Positions 16,159-24,812 of a stretch of 64,000 nt of DNA are shown here, one piece after another; the first letter of the stretch is position 1; every line of letters begins with the position of its first letter. The translations under genes were made by a program, and so were the position numbers. The stretch lies in the IMG/VR virus record IMGVR_UViG_3300045125_000071, positions 186,001-250,000 of that record, one strand, 5' to 3'. This DNA is from a virus. Below the pieces are notes generated by a model. That model saw only the letters and a program-made list of their open reading frames with translations. It did not search any database and had not been told where the DNA came from.

Positions 16159-16617
16159 TTATTGTTTGATACCCATATCAACAAATAAAACTTCAAAAGT
16201 TTCATAAACGGGTATGTTATAATACTGACAAACTATGTCAACATTCCCCTTTCTCCAAAATCCTTGTGGACAAACGACCCGAATCTTGCCAGAATGGGCG
16301 AATAATCCAAGTTCCAACAAGGATATTGGGGATTTGGTGTCAGGGGCGAAGTACATTATAATCAAGTCAGCGTTCTCCAAGGCATTTAATTCCCAGGTGA
16401 CTTGTTGAAAGAATTGCGGGTTCTCAAACTCTTGTGTCCAAGAGGAATCCCAATCGTCCCTTCTTGGGTTCAGAATGTCATATCCGCAATCACCCAAAAT
16501 GGTTTCAAGTTTTTTCTGCCAATCTTCGGCTTTACCCATTTCGATTGAGCCAGCAAGAAAGACTGACTTTCTGTCTCTGTCCCTCTTTGCAATATTCATT
16601 GGTGGTTTGTAAATCAT
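16159..16617 (-). CDS. Nucleoside 2-deoxyribosyltransferase-like protein
   Basis: 152 residues. RKSVFLAGSIEMGKAEDWQK is the family opening (GSIxM-x5-W), then DILNPRRDDWDSSWTQE, QVTWELNALENADLIIMYF and SLLELGLFAHSGKIRVVCPQ with the catalytic-type glutamate in LELG. The family cleaves or transfers glycosidic bonds of nucleosides and related N-glycosides. It lies between the two halves of the NAD+ pathway, so an NAD- or nucleotide-related substrate is a reasonable inference. Confidence 0.75.
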   Translation of the reverse strand: MIYKPPMNIAKRDRDRKSVFLAGSIEMGKAEDWQKKLETILGDCGYDILNPRRDDWDSSWTQEFENPQFFQQVTWELNALENADLIIMYFAPDTKSPISLLELGLFAHSGKIRVVCPQGFWRKGNVDIVCQYYNIPVYETFEVLFVDMGIKQ

Positions 16618-16798
16618 AGTTATTTAATTTGTTGTATAATTGTTCTATCGATTGGAAAAAGTTTTGCAATCCATCTTCGGTTTCAAAATAATAATACCCG
16701 CTTATTGTATGAAACTTTTTAACATTTATAAGATGAATGACATCGTAATATGCTGAAGTACCACTACTTAAAATGACCGAAACTTTAAACTCTTTCAT
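16532..16798 (-). CDS. Small hypothetical protein
   Basis: MKEFKVSVILSSGTSAYYDV, then YYYFETEDGLQNFFQSIEQL. Strand-helix character, about 60 well-behaved residues. As sequenced it overlaps the next gene by 85 bases; a one-base shift would end it at about 16625 (QIK then stop) just ahead of the deoxyribosyltransferase start, which I think is the true end. Function unknown. Confidence 0.45.
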   Translation of the reverse strand: MKEFKVSVILSSGTSAYYDVIHLINVKKFHTISGYYYFETEDGLQNFFQSIEQLYNKLNNYDLQTTNEYCKEGQRQKVSLSCWLNRNG

Positions 16799-17126
16799 AA
16801 TCTATGTATGTTATTTTAATTCCCTTCTTTGTTGCAAACTCAATCTCCTCTTTAACACCTCTTGATTTGTCCCAACCATCCATTTTGTATACAATCATTT
16901 CATCACATTTATCAAGAAGAGTTAAACAAAAGTTTTTCCAAGATTCCCAATCGGTTGGCATTGTTACATGACTCACCAAGGTATGGCCATATACAATTGG
17001 TGAGATGGCAACATCACCCATCGAACAAAGAAACCCAGCGAATTTGGCAACCTTTAAATAATTCTCCTCAACCACATTCGCATCTTCATGTGAATATGGT
17101 GATGATATAAAAATTAGTTTAGACAT
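16785..17126 (-). CDS. DUF1937-type protein (deoxyribosyltransferase fold)
   Basis: 113 residues. MSKLIFISSPYSHEDANVVE is the characteristic opening (SSPYSH/D), with ISPIVYGHTLVSH, CDEMIVYKMDGWDKSRGVKE and a terminal GIKITYID. DUF1937 proteins share the Rossmann-like fold of nucleoside deoxyribosyltransferases. It is the second protein of this fold beside the NAD+ genes. Biochemical role unknown. Confidence 0.7.
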   Translation of the reverse strand: MSKLIFISSPYSHEDANVVEENYLKVAKFAGFLCSMGDVAISPIVYGHTLVSHVTMPTDWESWKNFCLTLLDKCDEMIVYKMDGWDKSRGVKEEIEFATKKGIKITYIDYERV

Positions 17127-17148
17127 AGATTATTTTCGTTTTAACACA

Positions 17149-17815
17149 TCAATAAAATTTCCTCAATATTTGAATTACGTCCCAAGCGTCTTCAAGTGCA
17201 TTGTGTGTAACAACACCATCAACATTCGCACGTTCTTTACATGTTGTTAGATTGGGTAATGATTTATCATTTTTCCAATCTGTCATTAAAATTGCTGGGT
17301 CCAAAATTCTTTGTCTTATTTTAATCAATTTTTCCACCAAGGAAGTTGTTCCAAAAACAATTTATCAAATGTCGCGAAGTTTTTTCCTGCAACATTTATT
17401 GTGATTGGAATAGTATCTTTATTAATTAGAGGGTGGGTTATACTGTTTACAACTTCAACATATCCACCACTATTCAGAATACCCTGATAATACCCATTAC
17501 CATGCAACCATTGATAAAATTTTTTAACGACCTCATCCTTTTCTAAAAACAGATAATCGGAATGTGTTTGGAGATTTTGTTTCGTTTCATCATCACCTTC
17601 AAGATATTCACCAATCATTGCGATGATATCTTTATTCATTGTAATTGCTCTCGGTGAACCAACAATCTCCCTTTGAAGTATTATGGTATTGAACTTTGGA
17701 CATTCATCATATGGTAATTTCTTTTCTGTGTCTTCTATAATTGCTCCCATTGAAAGAATACAGTTTTCTCTGGGTCTAAACCAGATGTCTCAATATCAAT
17801 ACTAATATACTTCAT
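17149..17815 (-). CDS. DEDDh 3'-5' exonuclease
   Basis: Starts MKYISIDIETSGLDPEKTVF at 17815, the ExoI motif with DxE. It must shift near 17745 to GAIIEDTEKKLPYDECPKF and again near 17335. NVAGKNFATFDKLFL fits ExoII (N-x-x-x-FD), and HNALEDAWDVIQIL is ExoIII with the HxxxxD of the DEDDh subclass. About 222 residues. RNase T/oligoribonuclease/DnaQ type; could trim RNA or DNA 3' ends next to the repair genes. Confidence 0.8.
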
Positions 17816-17877
17816 TTTTTTATTCTTTATATTTCCAAATAAATCCACTACAAGTTTTTTTATAACTCCTACGTAGA

Positions 17878-18313
17878 TTAAAACACATTTAATTGTTTAA
17901 CAAAACTGTGAATTGTTTTATGTTTTGAAAATGTGTCAACGATTGTACCATCCTGAATATCTTTGACACTATTTGTACAAAAGATACCATCGAGGTGTTG
18001 AACCAAGAAATCAAATCCGCACTGAATATTCCATGGGTTACAACCAAATAGACCTTACCACAATTTTTTGTTTTAATATTTTTGATAACTCAATAAACGT
18101 CCGACCCCCATCAATTACGTCATCGACTATTAAACAATCCATACCATTTAAATCATCTTTATATACTATCGTTTCAATGATGTTTCCAGTAGAGATATCC
18201 CTAAGTTTATCGCACCGTATTATTTCCCCATCATATCCGATAGATTTTGCCAAATCAAAAATTTTCTTATTTGACCCCGCGTCTGGACTGATTAAATAAA
18301 ACTTGTTATTCAT
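17878..18313 (-). CDS. prs: PRPP-synthetase-like enzyme, C-terminal half
   Basis: Starts MNNKFYLISPDAGSNKKIFD at 18313. The PRPP-binding loop is CLIVDDVIDGGRTFIELSK (DDVIDGGRT). After shifts near 18045 and 17995 it reads VTHGIFSAGFDFLVQHLDGI, FCTNSVKD and ends FVKQLNVF. With 19138-19605 it makes a full-length phosphoribosyl-pyrophosphate-synthetase-type enzyme. In NARP1 phages the homologous enzyme (Adps) pyrophosphorylates ADP-ribose. Confidence 0.85.
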
Positions 18314-18323
18314 TTTTAGAGTT

Positions 18324-19109
18324 TTATATTTGTTTTTTACGTTCTAAAAATATTGTTGATTCATCATAAAGATAATCTAATATTTTGATTACTTCTCGTT
18401 TTCCACTATATTCTAAACAAAATATTTTATCTTCACTTATGTAACCGCCAACATTTAATCGATTATTTAAATGTTTTTTTAATTCAGCGCAAAATTGTTC
18501 AGTACCTCTAAATGTTAATTTTTGTTTGTGTGTTTGTGTATTATCATTTTTATTGGTGTTAAGATACAAAGATAATCCCCCATCACCATCAAAATAACCT
18601 CTAATAAAATGTTTTATCATATTATTGGGTATAAAATTAGGAATGTAATTTTAAATGTTTTGTTTTGAACACACCTAAAATTTTTAATCTTTTGGATATC
18701 TGTTACATTGTTAATGTCCAAATATTTTTGTTTATAATTTTCACCTCTTGACGTATCAACACCTAAAGGTCTATTAGATTCCAAAACATTTTTTATTTTA
18801 ATCAATATTTCTTCATCACTTTCTTTTAGTGATAAACGAATTGATTTTCTTTTTCATTATGATATCCATCAGCATATAAAAACCCCAAAACGTATGAACT
18901 ATTCTCATTTAATTCATCAAAAAAATTCTCATTGATTGTATAAATTCTCCTACTTTCAGAAAAGTTTTTTAATTTTCTCCTCTTCTTTTCAATAAATTTC
19001 TCACCGAAGTTCTATGTATCTTATATTTCAATGAAAGTTCATTTAAACCAATACCATTTCGATAGTCATCAATTAATGTTATTTTTTCTGTATCTGTTAA
19101 TTTTCCCAT
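18324..19109 (-). CDS. LAGLIDADG homing endonuclease inserted in prs
   Basis: Starts MGKLTDTEKITLIDDYRNGI with an N-terminal helix-turn-helix (GLNELSLKYKIHRTSVRNLL). The two catalytic motifs are YVLGFLYADGY and FIRGYFDGDGGL, so it is a single-chain enzyme. Three frame corrections are needed (about 18955, 18845 and 18650). The C-terminus is FCLEYSGKREVIKILDYLYD and STIFLERKKQI. It lies on the same strand as prs and fills the gap between the two prs halves. Confidence 0.8.
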
Positions 19110-19137
19110 ATTATTTAATTGTGATGTCTTTGTGGTA

Positions 19138-19605
19138 TTATTCTTTTACCACATCACTATTATAAATACTATCAATTGCAAATAAAACCAATTCATTGTT
19201 TTTAATTTCAACAAAATTATTTAAACAACACTCTAAACTAGATGAATGCGGGTCAAGTGTAATAACCTTAGAATAGTTTTGACTATTGATGATAGGACAA
19301 ATTACTTGTTTGAGATAATTCACACCGCCCTCAACAAACTTCCTATCACTTCGTGACCCCAAGAAATATGGAACATATAGTTCAATCTTTCTACTTGGTT
19401 GAATATTGCGAATCGCCTGGGTTGCACAAATGATAAGTTCAGGGTCACGGAAGGAATTGAGTCGGGATTCAATCCTTACAGGGTCGGTATATCTTTCAAT
19501 ACATGACCAATCCGTAAGGTCGATTGTTTGTTGACCATCAGGGAAGTTAGATATTTTAAATTCTACTTGAGAATTTTCAGGATATGCTAAAGAAAGGCTA
19601 CACAT
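19138..19605 (-). CDS. prs: PRPP-synthetase-like enzyme, N-terminal half
   Basis: 155 residues: MCSLSLAYPENSQVEFKISN, FPDGQQTIDL (the FPDGE-like motif), IELYVPYFLGSRSDRKF and the catalytic-loop region ITLDPHSSSLECCLNN (DPHS in place of DLHA of housekeeping Prs). Ends FAIDSIYNSDVVKE at the insertion. Rejoining after that glutamate to NNKFYLISPDAG restores the usual order of motifs. Whether the substrate is ribose-5-phosphate or ADP-ribose cannot be decided by eye; the nadV neighbour favours the NARP1 reading. Confidence 0.85.
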   Translation of the reverse strand: MCSLSLAYPENSQVEFKISNFPDGQQTIDLTDWSCIERYTDPVRIESRLNSFRDPELIICATQAIRNIQPSRKIELYVPYFLGSRSDRKFVEGGVNYLKQVICPIINSQNYSKVITLDPHSSSLECCLNNFVEIKNNELVLFAIDSIYNSDVVKE

Positions 19606-19617
19606 ATGATTGTTTTT

Positions 19618-19836
19618 TTATGAAATAAAGGTATATGTTAAACTAACAACACTTAAAATTTGTAATATAACCCAGATAATAAAAATTATTGAATAATTCA
19701 AATTATTCTGTTCATAATTAACTGAAGTGAGATGTTCCGCAAATTTCTCAATGAAAAAAACACCTACTATGGGCACCCACCAATACCATATCATTTTTCT
19801 CATACTATTGATGTTTGATTGTTTAAATAATTTCAA
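19618..19836 (-). CDS. Small membrane protein
   Basis: 72 residues (start also possible at MRKMIWYWW). Two hydrophobic segments, MIWYWWVPIVGVFFIE and SIIFIIWVILQILSVVSLTY. Function unknown. Confidence 0.5.
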   Translation of the reverse strand: MKLFKQSNINSMRKMIWYWWVPIVGVFFIEKFAEHLTSVNYEQNNLNYSIIFIIWVILQILSVVSLTYTFIS

Positions 19837-19845
19837 TAGATTCTG

Positions 19846-20376
19846 TCACCCAATTTTTTCTTCCTTCACTTTTTTATAGTGTTTCCAAACTTTGGATGAT
19901 TTTTCATAATCTTCATAATCATTGAAAATTGTTATTAACATTTTTGAGAAAAGTTCGAATGTTTCTTCATCATACTCATAATCAGAATGAATAAATTTTT
20001 CATCGATATCTCTGGGTAATGAAAGTAACCCATTACTGACCACACCATAATCGGCAAAAACTTTTAGTAACACACCCACATGTGATATTTCTCCGAAAAA
20101 AACCATCGATGGGTCATCATCATCTGGTTTTAAATCGTTATTGTTAACTTTTAATAGCATTTTGATAGCTATTAATTTTGAAACTATATCACATTTATCC
20201 TTATCATCATTAATGCCTGGAAAATGATGTATACCAAGAATATTTGATTCATCAACCCAAAAAACAACACAAAACTTGTGCTCAATTTTTTTGGTATATA
20301 TAATGAACTTACCACCTTTATGGGCGTATTCACTATCAAAATCTTGACAAGCAATAATTTCACGAGTAACTTTCAT
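19846..20376 (-). CDS. Hypothetical protein
   Basis: 176 residues in one intact frame: MKVTREIIACQDFDSEYAHK, an acidic middle (NNNDLKPDDDDPSMVFFGEI) and a basic helical end (WKHYKKVKEEKIG). No recognised motif. Soluble. Confidence 0.55.
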   Translation of the reverse strand: MKVTREIIACQDFDSEYAHKGGKFIIYTKKIEHKFCVVFWVDESNILGIHHFPGINDDKDKCDIVSKLIAIKMLLKVNNNDLKPDDDDPSMVFFGEISHVGVLLKVFADYGVVSNGLLSLPRDIDEKFIHSDYEYDEETFELFSKMLITIFNDYEDYEKSSKVWKHYKKVKEEKIG

Positions 20377-20394
20377 ATATAATTTTTTTAATGG

Positions 20395-20635
20395 TTAATC
20401 ACCACCACCACTGTCTCCACCTCCGCTATCACTCCCACTGTCACTACCCCAATCACCACCAGAACCACCACCACCAAAATCACCGCCACCGTAACTGAAG
20501 TTTGATGTCATATGTGTCGTTACATCATCATCAAAACTAAAAACACTAGTATTAAACATTGATGAGTCAGATGTTGAATAAACATTGCCATCTTGTTCAT
20601 CTTTTTTCTTTTCTTTTCTTATTCCAGGGCCACAT
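20395..20635 (-). CDS. Gly/Asp/Ser-rich tail protein
   Basis: Starts MWPWNKKRKEKR at 20635 and after one shift reads DEQDGNVYSTSDSSMFNTS, then a disordered low-complexity tail of repeated GGG, GSDSGSDSGGG and GGD units to the stop. About 79 residues. Two bases separate it from the SPFH-domain gene, so the pair is probably co-translated. Acidic Gly-rich tails of this kind are seen in membrane-associated phage and bacterial proteins. Confidence 0.55.
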
Positions 20636-20637
20636 GA

Positions 20638-21517
20638 TTATTCAGATTTTGTTGTGTTATCTGATTTTGTTTCAACCGTTATTTTTGTTGCACCGCCCTC
20701 TCTCTCATAACTTCAAGACCAACATTTTCAATGCCTCTGCTCTTATAAACTTTCATTGCGGTGGCAACATCAATTGCTTGTCTTGTTTGTTCATCAAGGT
20801 CAAATGTAAGTGTGATGAAGTTTAATTTAACACCGAACGGTTCAAGAATTTTATTGCTCTCGACAAGTAATTTATCTTCCAAATCTGATTGGTCCAATTC
20901 AACAATATCTTCATCAACAAAAAGGCCTTTTGCAGCTTCTTTTATCCTTTTATCAATAACCATATTTTCAGCACCTTCAAAGTTGCTACCAATTGCAGCA
21001 TCATCATCAGCATCGCTATTGGCTTTACCCAAAAATTTTGCTTGTTTAATAAATGCAAGTGGTTCTGTTATTGAATAATCATAATCAATGTGAGTAACGG
21101 TTCTAACCTTGTCTTTTAGATTTGTAACGAACCTACTTTCACCTTGCATCGGAAAATTGGGGATTACAACTTTCATATAGCATGGGTTTACACCAGGCCT
21201 AGGAACAGCTTCGCCAGCATTAATTTTTGACCATGTTACACGCAGTCATCTGAAACAACAACTTGTTGATTTGATTTGGCGTAATAGCATCCTTGCAATG
21301 TGAATAGAAGACCAACAATTAGAAAGGTCCAAATTCTTTTGAGAACATCGAAACCATAATAAATAAAAAACACACCACCGAGTAGAAGAATCACGCCAAG
21401 TGAAAAAATTTGTTCTGAAATAATTCAAATCAAATAGTCTGTAGATGCCGAAAGCGATTAGAATTATAAAATTGATAACAGAAGTGCTGCAATTACTTTG
21501 TTGAATTTTTTCGCCAT
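20638..21517 (-). CDS. SPFH/band-7 domain membrane protein
   Basis: Reconstructed with corrections near 21465, 21415, 21245 and 20700. MAKKFNKVIAALLLSI starts two N-terminal membrane helices (second about VILLLGGVFFIYYGF), then LFTLQGCYYAKSNQQVVVSD and GEAVPRPGVNPCYMKVVIPN leading into the band-7 domain (DKVRTVTHIDYDYSITEPLA; DQSDLEDKLLVESNKILEPF; KLNFITLTFDLDEQTRQAID). Ends KITVETKSDNTTKSE. About 290 residues. SPFH proteins form large rings in membranes; phage versions can modulate host proteases, but nothing here fixes the partner. Confidence 0.7.
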
Positions 21518-21568
21518 GATGTTTAGTTTATGTTGTTAAAGATAAAAAACTTTTTGTTAAGAAAAAAA

Positions 21569-21842
21569 TTATAGAACAAATATTTCTGATAATTCCTTGA
21601 GTTTTTTTTCAGAGTATGTTTGTTTGTTTATACATCAGACCGTATTCATCATGATATACTTCCAAAATGTTTGTTTTTTCCATTCTTTTATAACCAAAAA
21701 CAATAAAGCAATTATGAATATCTGAGGAAGCAATACCATTAAATAAAAAGATTTGGTTATCTTTTATATCAGAGAATTCGATTTGACGATATTTTTTATT
21801 TTGCAAAACGTAAAAAAAATTATTTTGCAAAAACTTCGACAT
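21569..21842 (-). CDS. Hypothetical protein
   Basis: MSKFLQNNFFYVLQNKKYRQ, IEFSDIKDNQIFLFNGIASS and HDEYGLMYKQT; a one-base shift near 21625 gives the better ending YSEKKLKELSEIFVL at 21569. About 90 residues. No recognised domain. Confidence 0.5.
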
Positions 21843-21873
21843 TATGGGATATTTTATACGTCTATAAATTATC

Positions 21874-22062
21874 TTAGTCGTTAATTTTTTTCAAAATATC
21901 GTTACTGAGATACATTAACCAGGCAAAAATGGCTAGTGTTTGTAATGTTACTGCACTGGAGAAATCACCTTTGAATACGTTGTAGGTTATCCCGCCTATG
22001 CAGAACACATTAAAAGACATTAAAAGTCCCTTCACTAGTTTTCTTATTTTATCGATGTTCAT
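21874..22062 (-). CDS. Two-helix membrane protein
   Basis: Start chosen at the ATG at 22062 (MNIDKIRKLVKGLLMSFNVF), which overlaps the upstream stop. Hydrophobic segments GLLMSFNVFCIGGITYNVF and AVTLQTLAIFAWLMYLS. About 62 residues. Function unknown. Confidence 0.55.
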   Translation of the reverse strand: MNIDKIRKLVKGLLMSFNVFCIGGITYNVFKGDFSSAVTLQTLAIFAWLMYLSNDILKKIND

Positions 22063-22547
22063 ATGCAAATTTGTTTTTAAATGTTTCTTTATATTTTTCA
22101 CCATCATCTATTTCATCCAATTTAATCATGACATCCATTACCGCCATAAGACCATCGAACTGGTCTTCCATGATTTCTTTTTTCAGTTTTACGCCCATAT
22201 TCGATAAATTCTAATATTGTATTGTTTTCGAATGCAAATTCTATTTGTGCCAATTCTTGATGAGTATACCCTGTCAATTCTTTCAGCCTTGTACTATAAG
22301 ATAATAATTCACCATCAATAATTTTAGGTATTTCTTGATGTCCATGTGTCGTTATAAATAATTTTGACCAGAATGTGTTATTTCAGATTACACCGAAAAA
22401 AGAATCTTCATCGATTTTTATTTTGGCACCCATAGCATCTGCAACAATGTTTCCAACCGCACAAGCGGCACATGTTCCTTTTGCCAATGTGCCATTCATG
22501 AATGCGTTGTACAAAGCATTGTACGCCTTTTCGAATCTTTGGGTCAT
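22049..22547 (-). CDS. Conserved hypothetical protein with TCAACAVGN motif
   Basis: Starts MTQRFEKAYNALYNAFMNGT and KGTCAACAVGNIVADAMG. Corrections near 22385 and 22195 give FWSKLFITTHGHQEIPKIID, LKELTGYTHQELAQIEFAFE and DQFDGLMAVMDVMIKLDEID, ending KFAYEHR. About 160 residues. This order (RFEKAxxALxNAF, GTCAACAVGN, TGYTxxELxxIExAFE, GLMAVMDV) is a recognisable Bacteroidota/phage family of unknown function. The paired cysteines could bind metal. Confidence 0.6.
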
Positions 22548-22549
22548 GG

Positions 22550-22783
22550 TTATTGGTTTTGTTCTGAACCGTATGTTCTGTTGTAATAATCCTCGGAAGT
22601 TAATTGTTTGTCCTGGATGCTTCCGTTTATCATGGTAAAAATACCATCTTCTCTTGCTTTGATTATTTCTGCTTTTTCATCTGGAATGTAACATTCCACC
22701 ATCTCAACGCAATCTTGTGGAATATTCAATTTCAATTGGTTCTCTTTTAACCATTTTAGCAAATTAAAAAGCGGAGTGTTCAT
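22550..22783 (-). CDS. Hypothetical protein with YYNRTYG ending
   Basis: Start taken at MNTPLFNLLKWLKENQLKLN (22783), because the upstream extension would run into the tRNA. The centre has CYIPDEKAEIIKAREDGIF and the end SEDYYNRTYGSEQNQ, which echoes the YYNxxYG end of the TAVxWL family. 77 residues. Confidence 0.55.
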   Translation of the reverse strand: MNTPLFNLLKWLKENQLKLNIPQDCVEMVECYIPDEKAEIIKAREDGIFTMINGSIQDKQLTSEDYYNRTYGSEQNQ

Positions 22784-22801
22784 TTTGTTTGGTTTAGTTT
22801 G

Positions 22802-22885
22802 CGGAGAGGAAGGGAATCGAACCCCCAAAGCCATTACAGCCCAGCTGATTTCAAGTCAGTGTCCTCGTCCATTCGGACCCTCTCC
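22802..22885 (-). tRNA. tRNA-Ser (anticodon TGA)
   Basis: On the minus strand the acceptor arms GGAGAGG and CCTCTCC pair perfectly, with discriminator G. The anticodon arm reads CTGA-CTTGAAA-TCAG with anticodon TGA. A long variable arm (GCTGGGCTGTAATGGC) identifies it as class II serine, and the T arm holds GGTTCGATTCC. No encoded CCA. It is the only tRNA seen in the window. It reads UCA and, with wobble, other UCN codons. Confidence 0.92.
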
Positions 22886-22896
22886 ATATATAAATA

Positions 22897-23061
22897 CTAC
22901 CTAATCCTATCCTCTTTGATTTTTGTGCTGCTGATTTGTTGGTAATGAAAATATTTTCTTTCGTTTTCCAAAAGCTGATAATATTCATCGAATGATATCA
23001 GTTGACCAGCGTCATAAGATTTACCATTCAAAGATTTGAACGATGTGTTGCACTTGTACAT
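22897..23061 (-). CDS. Small conserved phage protein
   Basis: 54 residues: MYKCNTSFKSLNGKSYDAGQ, LISFDEYYQLLENERKYFHY, ending KIKEDRIR. The opening MYKCxxSFKSLNGKxYxxGxxIS is typical of a short phage family. It lies 12 bases upstream of the tRNA on the same strand. Confidence 0.6.
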   Translation of the reverse strand: MYKCNTSFKSLNGKSYDAGQLISFDEYYQLLENERKYFHYQQISSTKIKEDRIR

Positions 23062-23073
23062 TTTTATTGATTT

Positions 23074-23112
23074 AAAAATGGGTGAGGGAAATTAATCCCC
23101 CACCCATTTGAT
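23074..23112 (-). terminator. Rho-independent terminator
   Basis: AAATGGGTGAGGG (from 23076) pairs with CCCCACCCATTT (to 23109) around an AT-rich loop; T-rich sequence follows on the minus strand. It lies directly downstream of the AAA+ ATPase gene. Confidence 0.65.
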
Positions 23113-23118
23113 TTTTGA

Positions 23119-24515
23119 TTAACCGTTTGCAATGGCCTTCACCGTGTTGCTAATTTGACCGAAGTAACCTTCGTCATGGAGCATAGCCTTGAAAGCATTC
23201 ACAAATTGACTATCCTTGCTTGCGGATGTATCTTTCGTCTTGGACAATTGTACCTGACGGAGATATGAATCGATGCAAACCTTAAAGTGTAGTGCCTTGA
23301 TAGTTTGCTCATCCCGCATAACCATATTACTCTTCACATTTTCAATGATTTCAGCCATGAAAGCGGGGGCAATATCGTTCTTTTCAATCATCTCATAAAT
23401 CGGGGTGAAGTCACCTTCAAGTTCGATTCCCTGGCAGAAATGATTGATATACTTTTCAGCGGTTTTCGCGTTGAAGAGCCCATCGAAATGATGCTACCAA
23501 TCCTCTTCACCGCGAAGGAAGGTCGGTTCAATCAGATTGATAGCTGATTGGTGGTGAACAGAGAAATCACATTCATGTTCTTGGTATCGCCACCATCAAG
23601 GGTGTTGAGAATGTCTTGCAGAGCAGCATCCCTGTCACCTCTGGTAACTTGATCAATATCCTCAACGAATACGATGATACCGTTGCCATTTTTGTCAAGC
23701 GTCTTGGACATTCTCAGCGTATCTGCGAGGAGTTTCGGACTCTTGAGGTAGATGAATGACCAACTATTCTTGATGGCTTCTTTTGCCAATTTGAAGGCGA
23801 GAAGGGTCTTGCCCGTACCATACGGTCCTTCGAGAATGCAACCAAATTTCAGGGAATACCATTTGGACACATTTCTGAGGATGAATGATTCTTGCTTTAA
23901 GTGGACTCAAAGCATATTCGGTTTCATCCGAAAGAATCATAACCTCCTTGTCAATGTTCGAAAGGTCGATGATTTCAGGTTGACCATGATTAACATTCTC
24001 ATTTATCTCAAAAGCCTGATTCCTGTAAATGGAATCGGTATTCAAGAGATAAATTGTCCTGTCGATAATTTGGTCAATCAGACCATTGAATCTGAACTGG
24101 CAAGTTCCCTGAACGTGGAGAGTTTTGGAATCAAGGTGATAACGGATATCAATTTTGGCATCCTCACCCATGTCTGGCAAGCTAATCTCTCCATAAGGAA
24201 TCTTTTTCCTCACACCGTTTGCGAGTAACATCAATCGTGTCGATGGGTTGGTTGCCAGATGATGGTGATGTTTTCTGCTCCTTTACAGTGGATACACCGA
24301 TTATTTCCTCGATGCTGCGATAGAGTTGGTAAACACCATCATTCAAAAAAACACGGGATTTTGTAGTTGAAATTTGTCATCCGCTTTGACATCTCTATCT
24401 CATTTTCGAGATAGGACAGAATCTGCGAATACGGCTTCTTTCCCTGTCCAAGACTTACTAATTCCGCTTTCTTTTCCTTGTCCCAGGTCTTTTGGGCTAA
24501 TGCAATTTGTTGCAT
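23119..24515 (-). CDS. AAA+ ATPase
   Basis: Reconstructed across about four shifts (near 24350, 24240, 23890 and 23535). MQQIALAQKTWDKEKKAELV starts a helical N-terminal part; a strand-rich domain (IRYHLDSKTLHVQGTCQFRF) follows. The ATPase core has GPYGTGKTLLA (Walker A), GIIVFVEDIDQV (Walker B), RDAALQDILNTLDGGDTKNM and SLFTTNQ (sensor I). The C-terminal helical lid ends ISNTVKAIANG. About 460 residues, of the type that remodels protein complexes; relatives in phages have no assigned target. Confidence 0.75.
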
Positions 24516-24751
24516 ACTGTTCTGATTATTGATTTACATTGTTGGTGACTTAGTTCTAGACATCCGAATGATACCATATCATTACGGATTATCATCATCA
24601 TGTTTTGACTTAACCTGATTCTATCCATTCCCGATTCATAAGCTGCTTTTAGATTATCAAATAAGAACCTATTATCTTTATAAACCATTTCATTTGTAGT
24701 CTCATCGTACATGATTGGTAGTCCGTTCCTGCAATGGTCTAGTAGATACAT
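24497..24751 (-). CDS. Hypothetical protein
   Basis: 84 residues, MYLLDHCRNGLPIMYDETTN, then SGMDRIRLSQNMMMIIRNDM and a cysteine-containing tail. Overlaps the AAA+ gene start by about 19 bases, suggesting coupling. No recognised family. Confidence 0.5.
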   Translation of the reverse strand: MYLLDHCRNGLPIMYDETTNEMVYKDNRFLFDNLKAAYESGMDRIRLSQNMMMIIRNDMVSFGCLELSHQQCKSIIRTVCNKLH

Positions 24752-24812
24752 CTGTGTCTTGTTTAATTGCTTGACAAAAATAACAAGAATTTTTGAATAC
24801 CAAAAATTTTTT

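Noticed and set aside
22802-22885. Phage or prophage attachment site at the tRNA
   Set aside because: No integrase gene is visible in the window, no flanking repeat was seen, and a large lytic phage commonly carries its own tRNAs.
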